Program-made: the position numbers and the translations under genes
Shown here: in pieces, positions 36,501 to 42,425 of the stretch
Position numbering within the stretch: the stretch's first letter is position 1
Layout of the letters: each line of letters begins with the position of its first letter
NCBI GenBank assembly: GCA_009699245.1
Contig: WLOQ01000001.1
Span: 186,001 to 250,000 of the forward strand
Direction: 5' to 3'
DNA from: Actinomycetota bacterium
GTDB taxonomy: Bacteria > Actinomycetota > Thermoleophilia > Solirubrobacterales > Solirubrobacteraceae
DNA length: 64,000 nt
Notes under the pieces: model-generated
Database searches by the model: none
The model's input: only the letters and a program-made list of their open reading frames with translations
What the model was told of the DNA's origin: nothing

Positions 36501-36686
36501 GACCGCATCGCGCTCACGCTCGCCGGTGACGCCGAGCTGCTCGACGTCGTGCGTGAGCACGAGGCCTGGATCGCATCGGAGACGCTCGCCGCGACGCTCG
36601 TGATCGCGGCTGCGGGCGACCTGCCCGATGCCGACACTGCAACGCTCGACGGACGCGACCTGCGGATCGCGGCCGTGCGGGTCTGA
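33558..36686 (+). CDS. ileS: Isoleucyl-tRNA synthetase, long (eukaryote-like, type 2) form
   Basis: Class I aminoacyl-tRNA synthetase of 1042 residues. The HIGH-type motif is GRPGSHHVLAR at about 57-67 and KMSKS lies at about 605-609. The CP1 editing domain is present with WTTTPWTLVSNAAVAV. A CxxC zinc pair occurs in CPRCGTALSSHE. The length, the HIGH region and the lack of a C-terminal zinc finger match IleRS2, a clade often less sensitive to mupirocin. The C-terminal region beyond 800 is long and ends with the DLRIAAVRV segment. Initiation could also be at Met5. Confidence 0.95.
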   Translation: MAEPMVPKPVDPNQSFPELEERILERWRERDVFQESLRRRKGAEPWVFYEGPPTANGRPGSHHVLARVFKDIFPRYQTMRGRYVERKAGWDTHGLPVEIAVEQELGISSKDEIEAFGIAEFNQRCRDSVFTYLEDWKRLTERIGFWIDTDDAYRTLDASYVESVWWALRQIWDKDLLYEGHKVVPYCPRCGTALSSHEVAQGYRDVVDPSVYVRFPALEAAQDSPVVPGDALVVWTTTPWTLVSNAAVAVDADLTYVRARVAGSDEVLVVAEALVGKVLGEDAEILDRFPGRALEGLRYDPPFDYIASSEYGPRGHTVLLADFVTAQDGSGLVHTAVAFGEDDFRLGQQAGLLVVNPVKADGTYDERIGEYAGRFVKDADQDLVGALRERGRLLRSEDYEHAYPHCWRCSTPLLYYAKPSWYIATSTIRDDLLAANDAITWHPPHIKEGRFGDWLRGNVDWALSRERYWGTPLPLWRCAEGHVHCIGSFEELEQLSGVLLEDPHRPYCDDVTFFCADCGGEMRRVPEVVDVWFDSGCMPFAQYHAPFTGEETFRSRFPADYICEAIDQTRGWFYSLLAVSTLLFGRSSFETVVCLGHIRDEQDRKMSKSLGNIVVPWDVLDAYGADAFRWYFFTSKQPWDGYRFSVEAVGEGVRLFLKQLWNTYSFLALYENAAAGTDVADGGETDLDRWIRSRLAGTVEEVTARLDDYDATMAGRAIGEFVDDLSNWYVRRSRRRFWEGDPAAFATLRECLLTTAKLLAPFTPFVADEIYENLDGSEPSVHLCDWPLAGPRDLGLEVAMATARETVRLGLAARGQAKVKIRQPLREAVIVAAGREREAIERLADVVRDELNVEALRFVEQADELGSYEVKANYRTLGPRFGPRMPQAAAAVAALDPAHVAATLREGGSVGIVVDGSEHPLGEEDLQLAMQPLDGYQLEHEGSHAVALDLNLDEGLVRRGLAREIAHAVQNARKAAGLAVEDRIALTLAGDAELLDVVREHEAWIASETLAATLVIAAAGDLPDADTATLDGRDLRIAAVRV

Positions 36687-36699
36687 GACGGAGCAGACG

Positions 36700-37404
36700 A
36701 TGGGCCACGATCACGGTGGACACGGTCACAGCCACGGGCTCGTCGACCGCTCGATCATGCGCTCGCGCGCCGGGCTGCGCGCCGTCGGACTGTCGCTGCT
36801 CGTCCTCGCGCTGACGGCAGGCGGGCAGGCGGTGATCTACGCGATCACCGGAAGCGTCGCGCTCCTCGCCGACCTCATCCACAACATCGGCGACGCCGCG
36901 ACGGCCATCCCGATCGGCGTCGCCTTCCTGCTGCGCAGCGAGCGCGCCGAACGCTGGGCGGGCCTCTTCGTCGTCGTCGCGATCTTCATCTCCGCGTGCG
37001 CCGCGGGGTACGCCGCGATCGCGCGCATCATCGACCCGAGTCAGCCCGACCATCTGCTCGCACTGGCGTTCGGCGGCCTGCTCGGGATCGCCGGCAACTT
37101 CCTCGCCGCGATCATCCGCACGCGCGCCGGGCATCGCCTGCAGAGCCCGGCGCTGATCGCCGACGGCAACCATGCCCGCGCAGACGCCTACGTGAGCATC
37201 GCCGTGATCGCGTCCGCGGTGGCGGTGGCGATCGGCCTCGACCTCGCCGACCCGATCATCGGTCTCGGCATCACCGCCGTGATCCTCAAGATCACGTGGG
37301 ACTCCTGGATCACGATCCGTGACGGGCATGGCGACCACCATGACCACGCGCACCCGCACGACCACGCGCACCCGCACGACCACGCCGGGCCTGCGGGCGC
37401 CTGA
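36700..37404 (+). CDS. Cation diffusion facilitator, short form with His-rich ends
   Basis: Metal/proton antiporter of 234 residues. The N-terminus MGHDHGGHGHSHG is His-rich. Six transmembrane helices follow, with zinc-site motifs LADLIHNIGD in helix 2 and ADGNHARADAYVS in helix 5. Family members normally carry an 80-90-residue cytoplasmic domain after helix 6; here the protein ends in a tail with HDHAHPHDHAHP, encoded by 18-bp repeats. A GGAG site 7 nt before the ATG fixes the start, 13 bp after ileS. Confidence 0.88.
   Translation: MGHDHGGHGHSHGLVDRSIMRSRAGLRAVGLSLLVLALTAGGQAVIYAITGSVALLADLIHNIGDAATAIPIGVAFLLRSERAERWAGLFVVVAIFISACAAGYAAIARIIDPSQPDHLLALAFGGLLGIAGNFLAAIIRTRAGHRLQSPALIADGNHARADAYVSIAVIASAVAVAIGLDLADPIIGLGITAVILKITWDSWITIRDGHGDHHDHAHPHDHAHPHDHAGPAGA
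37342..37385 (+). repeat. 18-bp tandem repeat encoding the His-rich tail
   Basis: Two perfect copies of an 18-bp unit (37342-37359, 37360-37377) and a partial third encode DHAHPH repeats. The array is prone to length change. Confidence 0.85.
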
Positions 37405-37419
37405 ACCTGCGCGGCGCGC

Positions 37420-37743
37420 TTAGGCGCCGAGCGCTGCGTCGAGCTCCTTCTCGATCTTCGGCTTCGGCATCGCGCCGACGAACTGGCCGATCGGCTGGCC
37501 GTTGCGGAAGAGGATCATCGTCGGGATCGACATGACGCCGAACTGCGCGGCCGTCTGCTGGTTGTCGTCGACGTTGAGCTTCACGATGCGCACGTCCTCA
37601 CGCTCGGCGTCGATCTGCTCGAGGATCGGAGCGACCATCCGGCACGGGCCGCACCAAGGGGCCCAGAAGTCGACGAGGGTCGGCGTCGCCGACTCGATGA
37701 CCTCGGCCTGGAAGTTGTTGTCGGTGATCTCGGGAAGGCCCAT
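37420..37743 (-). CDS. trxA: Thioredoxin
   Basis: Cytosolic disulfide reductase of 107 residues with the canonical FWAPWCGPCRM active site and the cis-Pro in SIPTMILF. Helical and strand lengths match classical TrxA. A perfect AAGGAG ribosome-binding site lies 4 nt before the ATG, one of the best in the window, consistent with high expression. The gene is monocistronic and converges on the CDF gene with a 15-bp gap. Confidence 0.95.
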   Translation of the reverse strand: MGLPEITDNNFQAEVIESATPTLVDFWAPWCGPCRMVAPILEQIDAEREDVRIVKLNVDDNQQTAAQFGVMSIPTMILFRNGQPIGQFVGAMPKPKIEKELDAALGA

Positions 37744-37782
37744 GGTGCTCCTTGGAGGGTGGGGTGCGACGCGTTGGCAGCC

Positions 37783-37788
37783 ACTATA
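37783..37788 (-). promoter_or_regulatory. Putative -10 box (TATAGT) of trxA
   Basis: TATAGT, the closest match to the bacterial consensus in the window, lies 39 nt before the trxA ATG in an unusually AT-rich patch. No clear -35 element was seen. Confidence 0.5.
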
Positions 37789-37813
37789 CAAACGAAAGTG
37801 ACCCGGGCGGTGG

Positions 37814-38518
37814 TCAGGTCAGGGGTGACGCGAGGCGCAGCAGGTCGGGCCAGACGTAGACCTCGATCAGGGCCGCGGTGACGAGCACCGGGACCGCGAT
37901 CGCGACCGTCACGAAGGTCGCGGCGAGCAGGTCCTCCCACTCGCCCCGCCGGCTCGCCACGAGCCACGCGGCGAGCGGCAGGAACAGCGCGGTGAGCTCC
38001 GGGAGCGCATGCGGGAGCAGCGTCAGCAGGAGGGCGCCCACCGAGACGTCGAGCTGCCCGGCGAGGTCGCCGGCGATCGTGCCGAGGATCCACGCCTGCG
38101 TGCAGAGCGAGAAGAGCGTCGCCGCGCCGACGAAGGCGATCGCGAGCGGCCCCGCGTGCTGGTGGAGGCGCCGGGAGAACCCGGTGCGGTGCTGGACCTG
38201 CAGCGGCAGCGAGGCGCCCGCGATGAAGCCCGCGACGCACGCCAGCGCGTGGAGCAGCAGGACGAGCGAGTTGCGAAAGAGGATGTGACCGATCGCATCG
38301 AGCCCAGCCGGCTCGTTAAGGCCGGGGATCAGGAGCGTCGTCGGGTCGGGTGTCGAGAGCGACGCGATGACGCCGACCGCGAGGAGGAGGAACGCCCCCG
38401 TCGCGAACGAGACCGCGAGCCACGGGCCGAGCACCTGCCAGGGGCGGGCGTTCCAGCGCGCGAAGGCCCCGCGGGTGTCGCGCAGGCCCTGTGTCAGCGC
38501 GAGCCGCTCGGGGTCCAT
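37814..38518 (-). CDS. SpoIIM-like (stage II sporulation M / DUF95) membrane protein
   Basis: 234 residues with about five transmembrane helices. The conserved SpoIIM-type segment with ILFRNSLVLLLHALACVAG and the late motif LLPHALPELTALFLPLAAW, with its PH-x(4)-E pattern, are present. In sporulators SpoIIM supports peptidoglycan hydrolysis at the septum; non-sporulating actinobacteria carry homologues of unknown function. It shares one base with the glycosyltransferase stop upstream (TGATG). Confidence 0.75.
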   Translation of the reverse strand: MDPERLALTQGLRDTRGAFARWNARPWQVLGPWLAVSFATGAFLLLAVGVIASLSTPDPTTLLIPGLNEPAGLDAIGHILFRNSLVLLLHALACVAGFIAGASLPLQVQHRTGFSRRLHQHAGPLAIAFVGAATLFSLCTQAWILGTIAGDLAGQLDVSVGALLLTLLPHALPELTALFLPLAAWLVASRRGEWEDLLAATFVTVAIAVPVLVTAALIEVYVWPDLLRLASPLT

Positions 38519-39255
38519 CAGCCCACCCCGCGGCGCAGGCGCATCGCCGGGATCAGGCGCACCGCCTCCGCGGCGATCCGCCACGACATCTTCGAGGTCC
38601 CGTGCGTGCGGTCGCGGAAGATGATGGGCACCTCCACGACGCGGAAGCCCTGCCGGACCGCGCGGTAGGTGAGCTCGACCTGGAAGGCGTAGCCGCGCGA
38701 GCGCACGCTGGGCAGGTCGATCGCCTCGAGCACCGCCGCCCGGATGCACTTGAACCCACCGGTGAGGTCGCCCACGGGGATGCCGAGGACGCTGCGCGCG
38801 TAGCGGCACCCCGCACGGCTGACGATGCGCCGCAGGGCGGGCCAGTCGGCGACGCCGCCACCGTCGACGTAGCGCGATCCGAGCGCCACGTCGGCATCGC
38901 CGTCGCGAACTGCGGCGAGCAGCCGCGGGAGGTCGGTCGGATCGTGGGAGAAGTCGCTGTCCATCTCCAGCACCCAGCCGGCGCCGCCGTCCAGCGCGCG
39001 CCTGAACCCCGCGAGATACGCGGGCCCGAGACCCTCGCGGACCGTGCGGTGCAGCACCTCGACCTCCTCGGGGTGCGCCGCGGCGAGGCGGTCCGCGATC
39101 GTGCCGGTCCCGTCCGGGGAGGAGTCATCGACGACGAGGATGCGAAAGCCCCCTGGGCACGCGGGGGCTAGGGCGGCGCGTGCGGCCGCGACGATGCGCT
39201 CGAGATTCTCGGCTTCGTTGAAGGTGGGGAGGACGAGCCAGGGCTGCTCGGGCAT
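38518..39255 (-). CDS. Polyprenol-phosphate mannosyltransferase (Dpm1/Ppm1-type, GT2)
   Basis: Family-2 glycosyltransferase of 245 residues that loads a sugar, usually mannose from GDP-mannose, onto polyprenol phosphate. Features are VLPTFNEAENL at the start, VVDDSSPDGTG, the metal-binding EMDSDFSHDPTDLPRLL and GSRYVDGG. RTHGTSKMSW near the end matches Dpm1-like enzymes. It has no C-terminal transmembrane domain. Downstream SpoIIM-like protein is translationally coupled. Substrate sugar is inferred from family resemblance only. Confidence 0.88.
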   Translation of the reverse strand: MPEQPWLVLPTFNEAENLERIVAAARAALAPACPGGFRILVVDDSSPDGTGTIADRLAAAHPEEVEVLHRTVREGLGPAYLAGFRRALDGGAGWVLEMDSDFSHDPTDLPRLLAAVRDGDADVALGSRYVDGGGVADWPALRRIVSRAGCRYARSVLGIPVGDLTGGFKCIRAAVLEAIDLPSVRSRGYAFQVELTYRAVRQGFRVVEVPIIFRDRTHGTSKMSWRIAAEAVRLIPAMRLRRGVG

Positions 39256-39266
39256 GGCGACGACCT

Positions 39267-39272
39267 AGGCTA
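39267..39272 (-). promoter_or_regulatory. Putative -10 box (TAGCCT) of the mannosyltransferase gene
   Basis: TAGCCT lies 11 nt before the ATG in the 35-bp gap after the preceding glycosyltransferase gene. Confidence 0.3.
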
Positions 39273-39290
39273 TCCCGCGCCCCGCGACGC

Positions 39291-40289
39291 TCACCCGAGC
39301 AGCCGCGGGACGAGGTCGCGTGCGACGAGCGTGTCGATGGACGCCCGGGTCAGCGGTGCGAGGAGCTCGATGGCCCGTTCCTGGTAGCCGGGCGCCGGGT
39401 CGTCGAGCGCGGTGCGGATCGCTGGAGCGAGGTCGTCCGTGACGAGCCGCGGGTCCAGGTCGCGCGCATGAGCGAGCGCCACATACGGCCCGGGCGCGGG
39501 CGTCGTCACGAGGACGCAGCCGTCGGCGAGCGCCTCGAGCTGGGCGATGCCGTGGTCCTCGCGGCGCGGTGCCGTGACATACACCCGCGCGCGCAGCAGC
39601 AGCTCGCGATACGCCGAGGGGCTGAGCGCTCCGGTCAGCTCGACGCCGGGCGGCAGCGAGACGGGTGCACTGGCCGGGTCCAGTCCGGCGACGACGAGCA
39701 GCTCCCCTGGGCGGCGCGCGAGGGCCCAGGCCGCGAGCACGCGGTCGAGCCCCTTCTTCTGCGGGTTGCCGGCGTACGTGACCGCCGCGATCTCGCGCGC
39801 GGCCCAGGGCGCTCCGACCCCCGCGGGCTCGACGGGCACCGGCACGACGAGCGCCGGCGCGTGCGGCGGCGGGACCTCGGCGAGCGCCTGGTCCGACCAC
39901 GGCAGCAGCAGGGGGGCCTCGCGCAGCCGCCGCCGCTCGACCGGACGCTGCCAGATGCCGTCCCGCCCGAGGCGCGTCGTCGCGGCGGGGGCGTCGAACC
40001 GGATGGCGCCCGGACGCGGCCACAGCAGCGCCGCCGTCGTCGTGCTGTAGAGGACGGTCCGGGGACGGTGGCGCTCGATGCCCTCGACGGCCGCTGCGCG
40101 TGCCGCGCGCGCCCACGCGAGGTCGGTCAGCGCGAAGGTGCGCACCGGCCGGGGCGCCGCGGCCGCGGCGACGGCGACGGTGGCGCCGGCGCGCTCGAGG
40201 GCGCCGGCGAGCTCGCGGTCGGCGGCGCGCAGGCCCGGCGTCGAGCCGAGCGAGACGAGGAGGACGTCGACGGCGGACACGCCCTCCAT
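39291..40289 (-). CDS. Glycosyltransferase, GT-B fold (GT4-like)
   Basis: 332 residues. The N-terminal domain starts with VDVLLVSLGSTPGLRAADREL. The C-terminal donor-binding domain contains TYAGNPQKKGLDRVLAAWALA, YRELLLRARVYVTAPRREDHG and AQLEALADGCVLVTT, the E-x7-E-like region of GT4 enzymes. Acceptor and donor are unknown. It follows the small membrane protein by 19 bp and sits with other glycan genes, suggesting envelope polysaccharide work. A GTG three codons in is an alternative start. Confidence 0.75.
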   Translation of the reverse strand: MEGVSAVDVLLVSLGSTPGLRAADRELAGALERAGATVAVAAAAAPRPVRTFALTDLAWARAARAAAVEGIERHRPRTVLYSTTTAALLWPRPGAIRFDAPAATTRLGRDGIWQRPVERRRLREAPLLLPWSDQALAEVPPPHAPALVVPVPVEPAGVGAPWAAREIAAVTYAGNPQKKGLDRVLAAWALARRPGELLVVAGLDPASAPVSLPPGVELTGALSPSAYRELLLRARVYVTAPRREDHGIAQLEALADGCVLVTTPAPGPYVALAHARDLDPRLVTDDLAPAIRTALDDPAPGYQERAIELLAPLTRASIDTLVARDLVPRLLG

Positions 40290-40308
40290 CCTGCCATGCG
40301 CACCCGGC

Positions 40309-40830
40309 TCAGTGGCTGTGCGCGGGCGGCAGATCACGCCGCAGGCCTGGCGTGCGGACCAGCCGGATGGTCCCGAAGGCGGTCGTGCTGTCGACGAAGA
40401 AGGTCACGCCGTCGCGCTCCTCGACGGCCGTGACGGCCAGCTCCTGGTGGCGCATCGAGAGCGCCCACAGGAGCCCGAAGCCGGCGGCGACCGCTGCCAC
40501 CTGCGGGATTGCGAGCGACGTGGCCGCTGCGACGACGGTCACGACGAGGAGCGGCCAGAGGCGGTTGAGGAGGATCCTCGCGGGCGCGATCTCGGGGAGC
40601 ATCGTGCTCGCCCGCGCTTCGCGCAGCGCGCGCTGGATGGCGGGTGACGCTTGCGTGCGGCGGCCGAGCCAGCCGCCGATCAGCGTCGCGACGACCCACC
40701 AGCCCGCGGCGACGAGCACGAGCACCGCGTCGTCATCGAGGTTCGCGGTGATCACCGCGACCACGCCGAGCATCGTCGCGGCTCCGGCGCTCAGGAGGAC
40801 CGTGCTGCGCAGGAGGTCGACGAAGCGCAT
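40309..40830 (-). CDS. Hypothetical membrane protein, 173 residues
   Basis: No named family recognised. Four hydrophobic segments lie as two pairs (about residues 10-30, 36-55, 92-110 and 113-127), separated by an Arg-rich cytoplasmic stretch (GRRTQASPAIQRALREARAS). The last 50 residues look like a soluble beta-rich domain (AVEERDGVTFFVDSTTAFGTIRLV). It lies 6 bp after otsB and 19 bp before the glycosyltransferase gene, so it is probably co-expressed with them. Confidence 0.7.
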   Translation of the reverse strand: MRFVDLLRSTVLLSAGAATMLGVVAVITANLDDDAVLVLVAAGWWVVATLIGGWLGRRTQASPAIQRALREARASTMLPEIAPARILLNRLWPLLVVTVVAAATSLAIPQVAAVAAGFGLLWALSMRHQELAVTAVEERDGVTFFVDSTTAFGTIRLVRTPGLRRDLPPAHSH

Positions 40831-40836
40831 GCGACC

Positions 40837-41640
40837 TCAGAGGGCGAGGGCCGTCAGCAGTCGACGTACGCCGAGCGGCCCGTCAACCATCGCGTCGGCT
40901 GCGCTCACGAGCTCCGGCGGGGTCTCGTCGGATGTCACGCCGAGGCACACCGCCCGCTCAAGGCGCCCGTCGCTCACGAGCGCGCGCAGCGCCGTGAAGC
41001 CATCGACGTCGGTCCGGTCATCGCCGAGGTAGAGCGCGCAGCCGATGTCTAGCCGCGCGAGCAGTCGCCGCACCGCCCCGTCCTTCCCGATCGGGACGGG
41101 TGGCCGCAGCTCGATCACGCGCCGTCCGCGATGGATGGCGAGCCCGGCGGCGAGCGCGTCGTGGCCGATGGTCTCGGCGAGCTCGACGGCGGCCGCCTCG
41201 TCGTCCGCGCCGCGCCAGTGCAGCGCCACGATCGGACCCTTGTCCTCGCGCCGCACACCGGCGGCGCGCAGCGCGTCCTCGTCGACGGCGTCGGCCGCGG
41301 CGGCCACGCGCGCACCCCAGCGCTCGACCTCCGGGTCGAGGACGGCCTTCGGGGCACCGCGGACGAGCAGTTCGGCGCCGTGGAGCCCGGCGTAGGGGAT
41401 CGTGCCGATGCCGACGATCCGCCGCGCGTCGGACGCCTGGCGCCCCGTGATGCAGCCCACGAGCGCATAGCGCTCGGTGAGGTCCTGGACCGCGCGGCGC
41501 GTCAGCTCAGGGACGCTGGCGGTATCCGGGTCGCGCACGATCGGCGCGAGCGTCCCGTCGAGGTCCAGCAGGATCGCCGACCGCTCCGGCTGCGCCCGCA
41601 GCGGGGCGAGCAACTCGTCGAGGGCGGTGGCCGGTGACAC
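40837..41640 (-). CDS. otsB: Trehalose-6-phosphate phosphatase
   Basis: HAD-superfamily phosphatase of 267 residues. Motif I LDLDGTLAPI supplies the nucleophile Asp; GLHGAELL, the Lys of the KGPIVALHWR region and GDDRTDVDGF (motif IV) fit OtsB. A cap domain lies between. The start codon is GTG, only 18 bp from the divergent ATG at 41659. The partner synthase otsA is not in the window. Confidence 0.88.
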   Translation of the reverse strand: MSPATALDELLAPLRAQPERSAILLDLDGTLAPIVRDPDTASVPELTRRAVQDLTERYALVGCITGRQASDARRIVGIGTIPYAGLHGAELLVRGAPKAVLDPEVERWGARVAAAADAVDEDALRAAGVRREDKGPIVALHWRGADDEAAAVELAETIGHDALAAGLAIHRGRRVIELRPPVPIGKDGAVRRLLARLDIGCALYLGDDRTDVDGFTALRALVSDGRLERAVCLGVTSDETPPELVSAADAMVDGPLGVRRLLTALAL

Positions 41641-41646
41641 GCGACC

Positions 41647-41652
41647 TAGTAT
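41647..41652. promoter_or_regulatory. Overlapping divergent -10 boxes of otsB and the TauE half-gene
   Basis: On the + strand TAGTAT ends 6 nt before the ATG at 41659. On the - strand CATACT or ATACTA, from the same bases, ends 6-7 nt before the otsB GTG. Only 18 bp separate the two start codons. Confidence 0.4.
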
Positions 41653-41658
41653 GGCGGG

Positions 41659-42027
41659 ATGCGGCACGAGCGCCTCTTTCAGCTCGGGGCGATCGGCCTG
41701 GCGGCGGGGCTCTTCAGCGGCCTCTTCGGTGTCGGCGGCGGGACGATCGTCGTGCCGCTGCTGATCCTCTGGCTGAAGTTCGGCGAACGCGAGGCGACGG
41801 GGACCTCGCTGGCCGCGATCGTCATCGGCGCGACGGCCGCGGTGATCCTCCAGGCGTTCTACGGGAACGTCCGCGTCGAGGAGGGGCTGCTCGTCGGCAT
41901 TCCGGCGCTCGTCGGCGTGCTCGGCGGCACCTGGCTGCAGCAGCGGGTGCCGGGCGAGGTCGTGCGGCTGCTCTTCTCACTCGTCCTCTTCGCGGCCGCC
42001 GTGATCCTCGTGGTGCGCGCATCATGA
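41659..42027 (+). CDS. TauE/SafE family half-transporter, N-terminal half
   Basis: Membrane protein of 122 residues with four helices. It opens with GLAAGLFSGLFGVGGGTIVVPLL, the first internal repeat of TauE/SafE (sulfite/anion exporters), and continues ATGTSLAAIVIGATAA. Family members are normally about 250 residues with two such repeats in one chain. The product here ends after one repeat, and the next gene encodes the other. The pair probably forms a heterodimer. Confidence 0.82.
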   Translation: MRHERLFQLGAIGLAAGLFSGLFGVGGGTIVVPLLILWLKFGEREATGTSLAAIVIGATAAVILQAFYGNVRVEEGLLVGIPALVGVLGGTWLQQRVPGEVVRLLFSLVLFAAAVILVVRAS

Positions 42028-42398
42028 TCGCCGAGGCCATCCTCATCGGCGTCGCCGCGGGCGTGCTCTCCGGGCTGCTCGGGATCGGCGGCGGAGCGCT
42101 CTTCGTCCCCGGTCTCGTCCTGATCCTCGGGCTCAGCCAGGTCGAGGCGGAGGCCACGTCGCTGCTCGCGATCGTCCCCGTCGCACTGCTCGGCGCCTGG
42201 CGCCAGCACGGCTACGGCAACCTGCGCGTGCGCCACGGCGCGATCATCGGCGTCGCGTCGATCCCCGGCGCGCTCGTCGGCGTCGTGCTCGTGAACGTCC
42301 TCCCCGAGCGCGCCATCGAATACGGGTTCGCGCTCCTGCTCGTCGTCCTCTCGTGGCAGATGTTCCGCGGCGCGCTCGCGCAGCTGCGCCGGTCCTGA
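42024..42398 (+). CDS. TauE/SafE family half-transporter, C-terminal half
   Basis: 124 residues and four helices. It starts with GVAAGVLSGLLGIGGGALFVPGL, nearly the same as the motif of the preceding gene, followed by ATSLLAIVPVALLGAWRQ. The ATG overlaps the previous stop by 4 bp (ATGA), so stoichiometric translation is expected. Each half has its own proper start and stop; a frameshift artefact is unlikely because both have an N-terminal start motif. Confidence 0.82.
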   Translation: MIAEAILIGVAAGVLSGLLGIGGGALFVPGLVLILGLSQVEAEATSLLAIVPVALLGAWRQHGYGNLRVRHGAIIGVASIPGALVGVVLVNVLPERAIEYGFALLLVVLSWQMFRGALAQLRRS

Positions 42399-42425
42399 CG
42401 CGCCCGGTCTGGCAGATTGTCGGAC

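Noticed and set aside
37342-37385. 18-bp repeats as a CRISPR-like array
   Set aside because: Units are directly adjacent with no spacers, and they encode the His-rich tail in frame.
39256-41640. Glycan genes here as a full capsule or trehalose cluster
   Set aside because: Only otsB, one glycosyltransferase and a polyprenol-phosphate mannosyltransferase are present. No otsA, flippase or polymerase is in the window.
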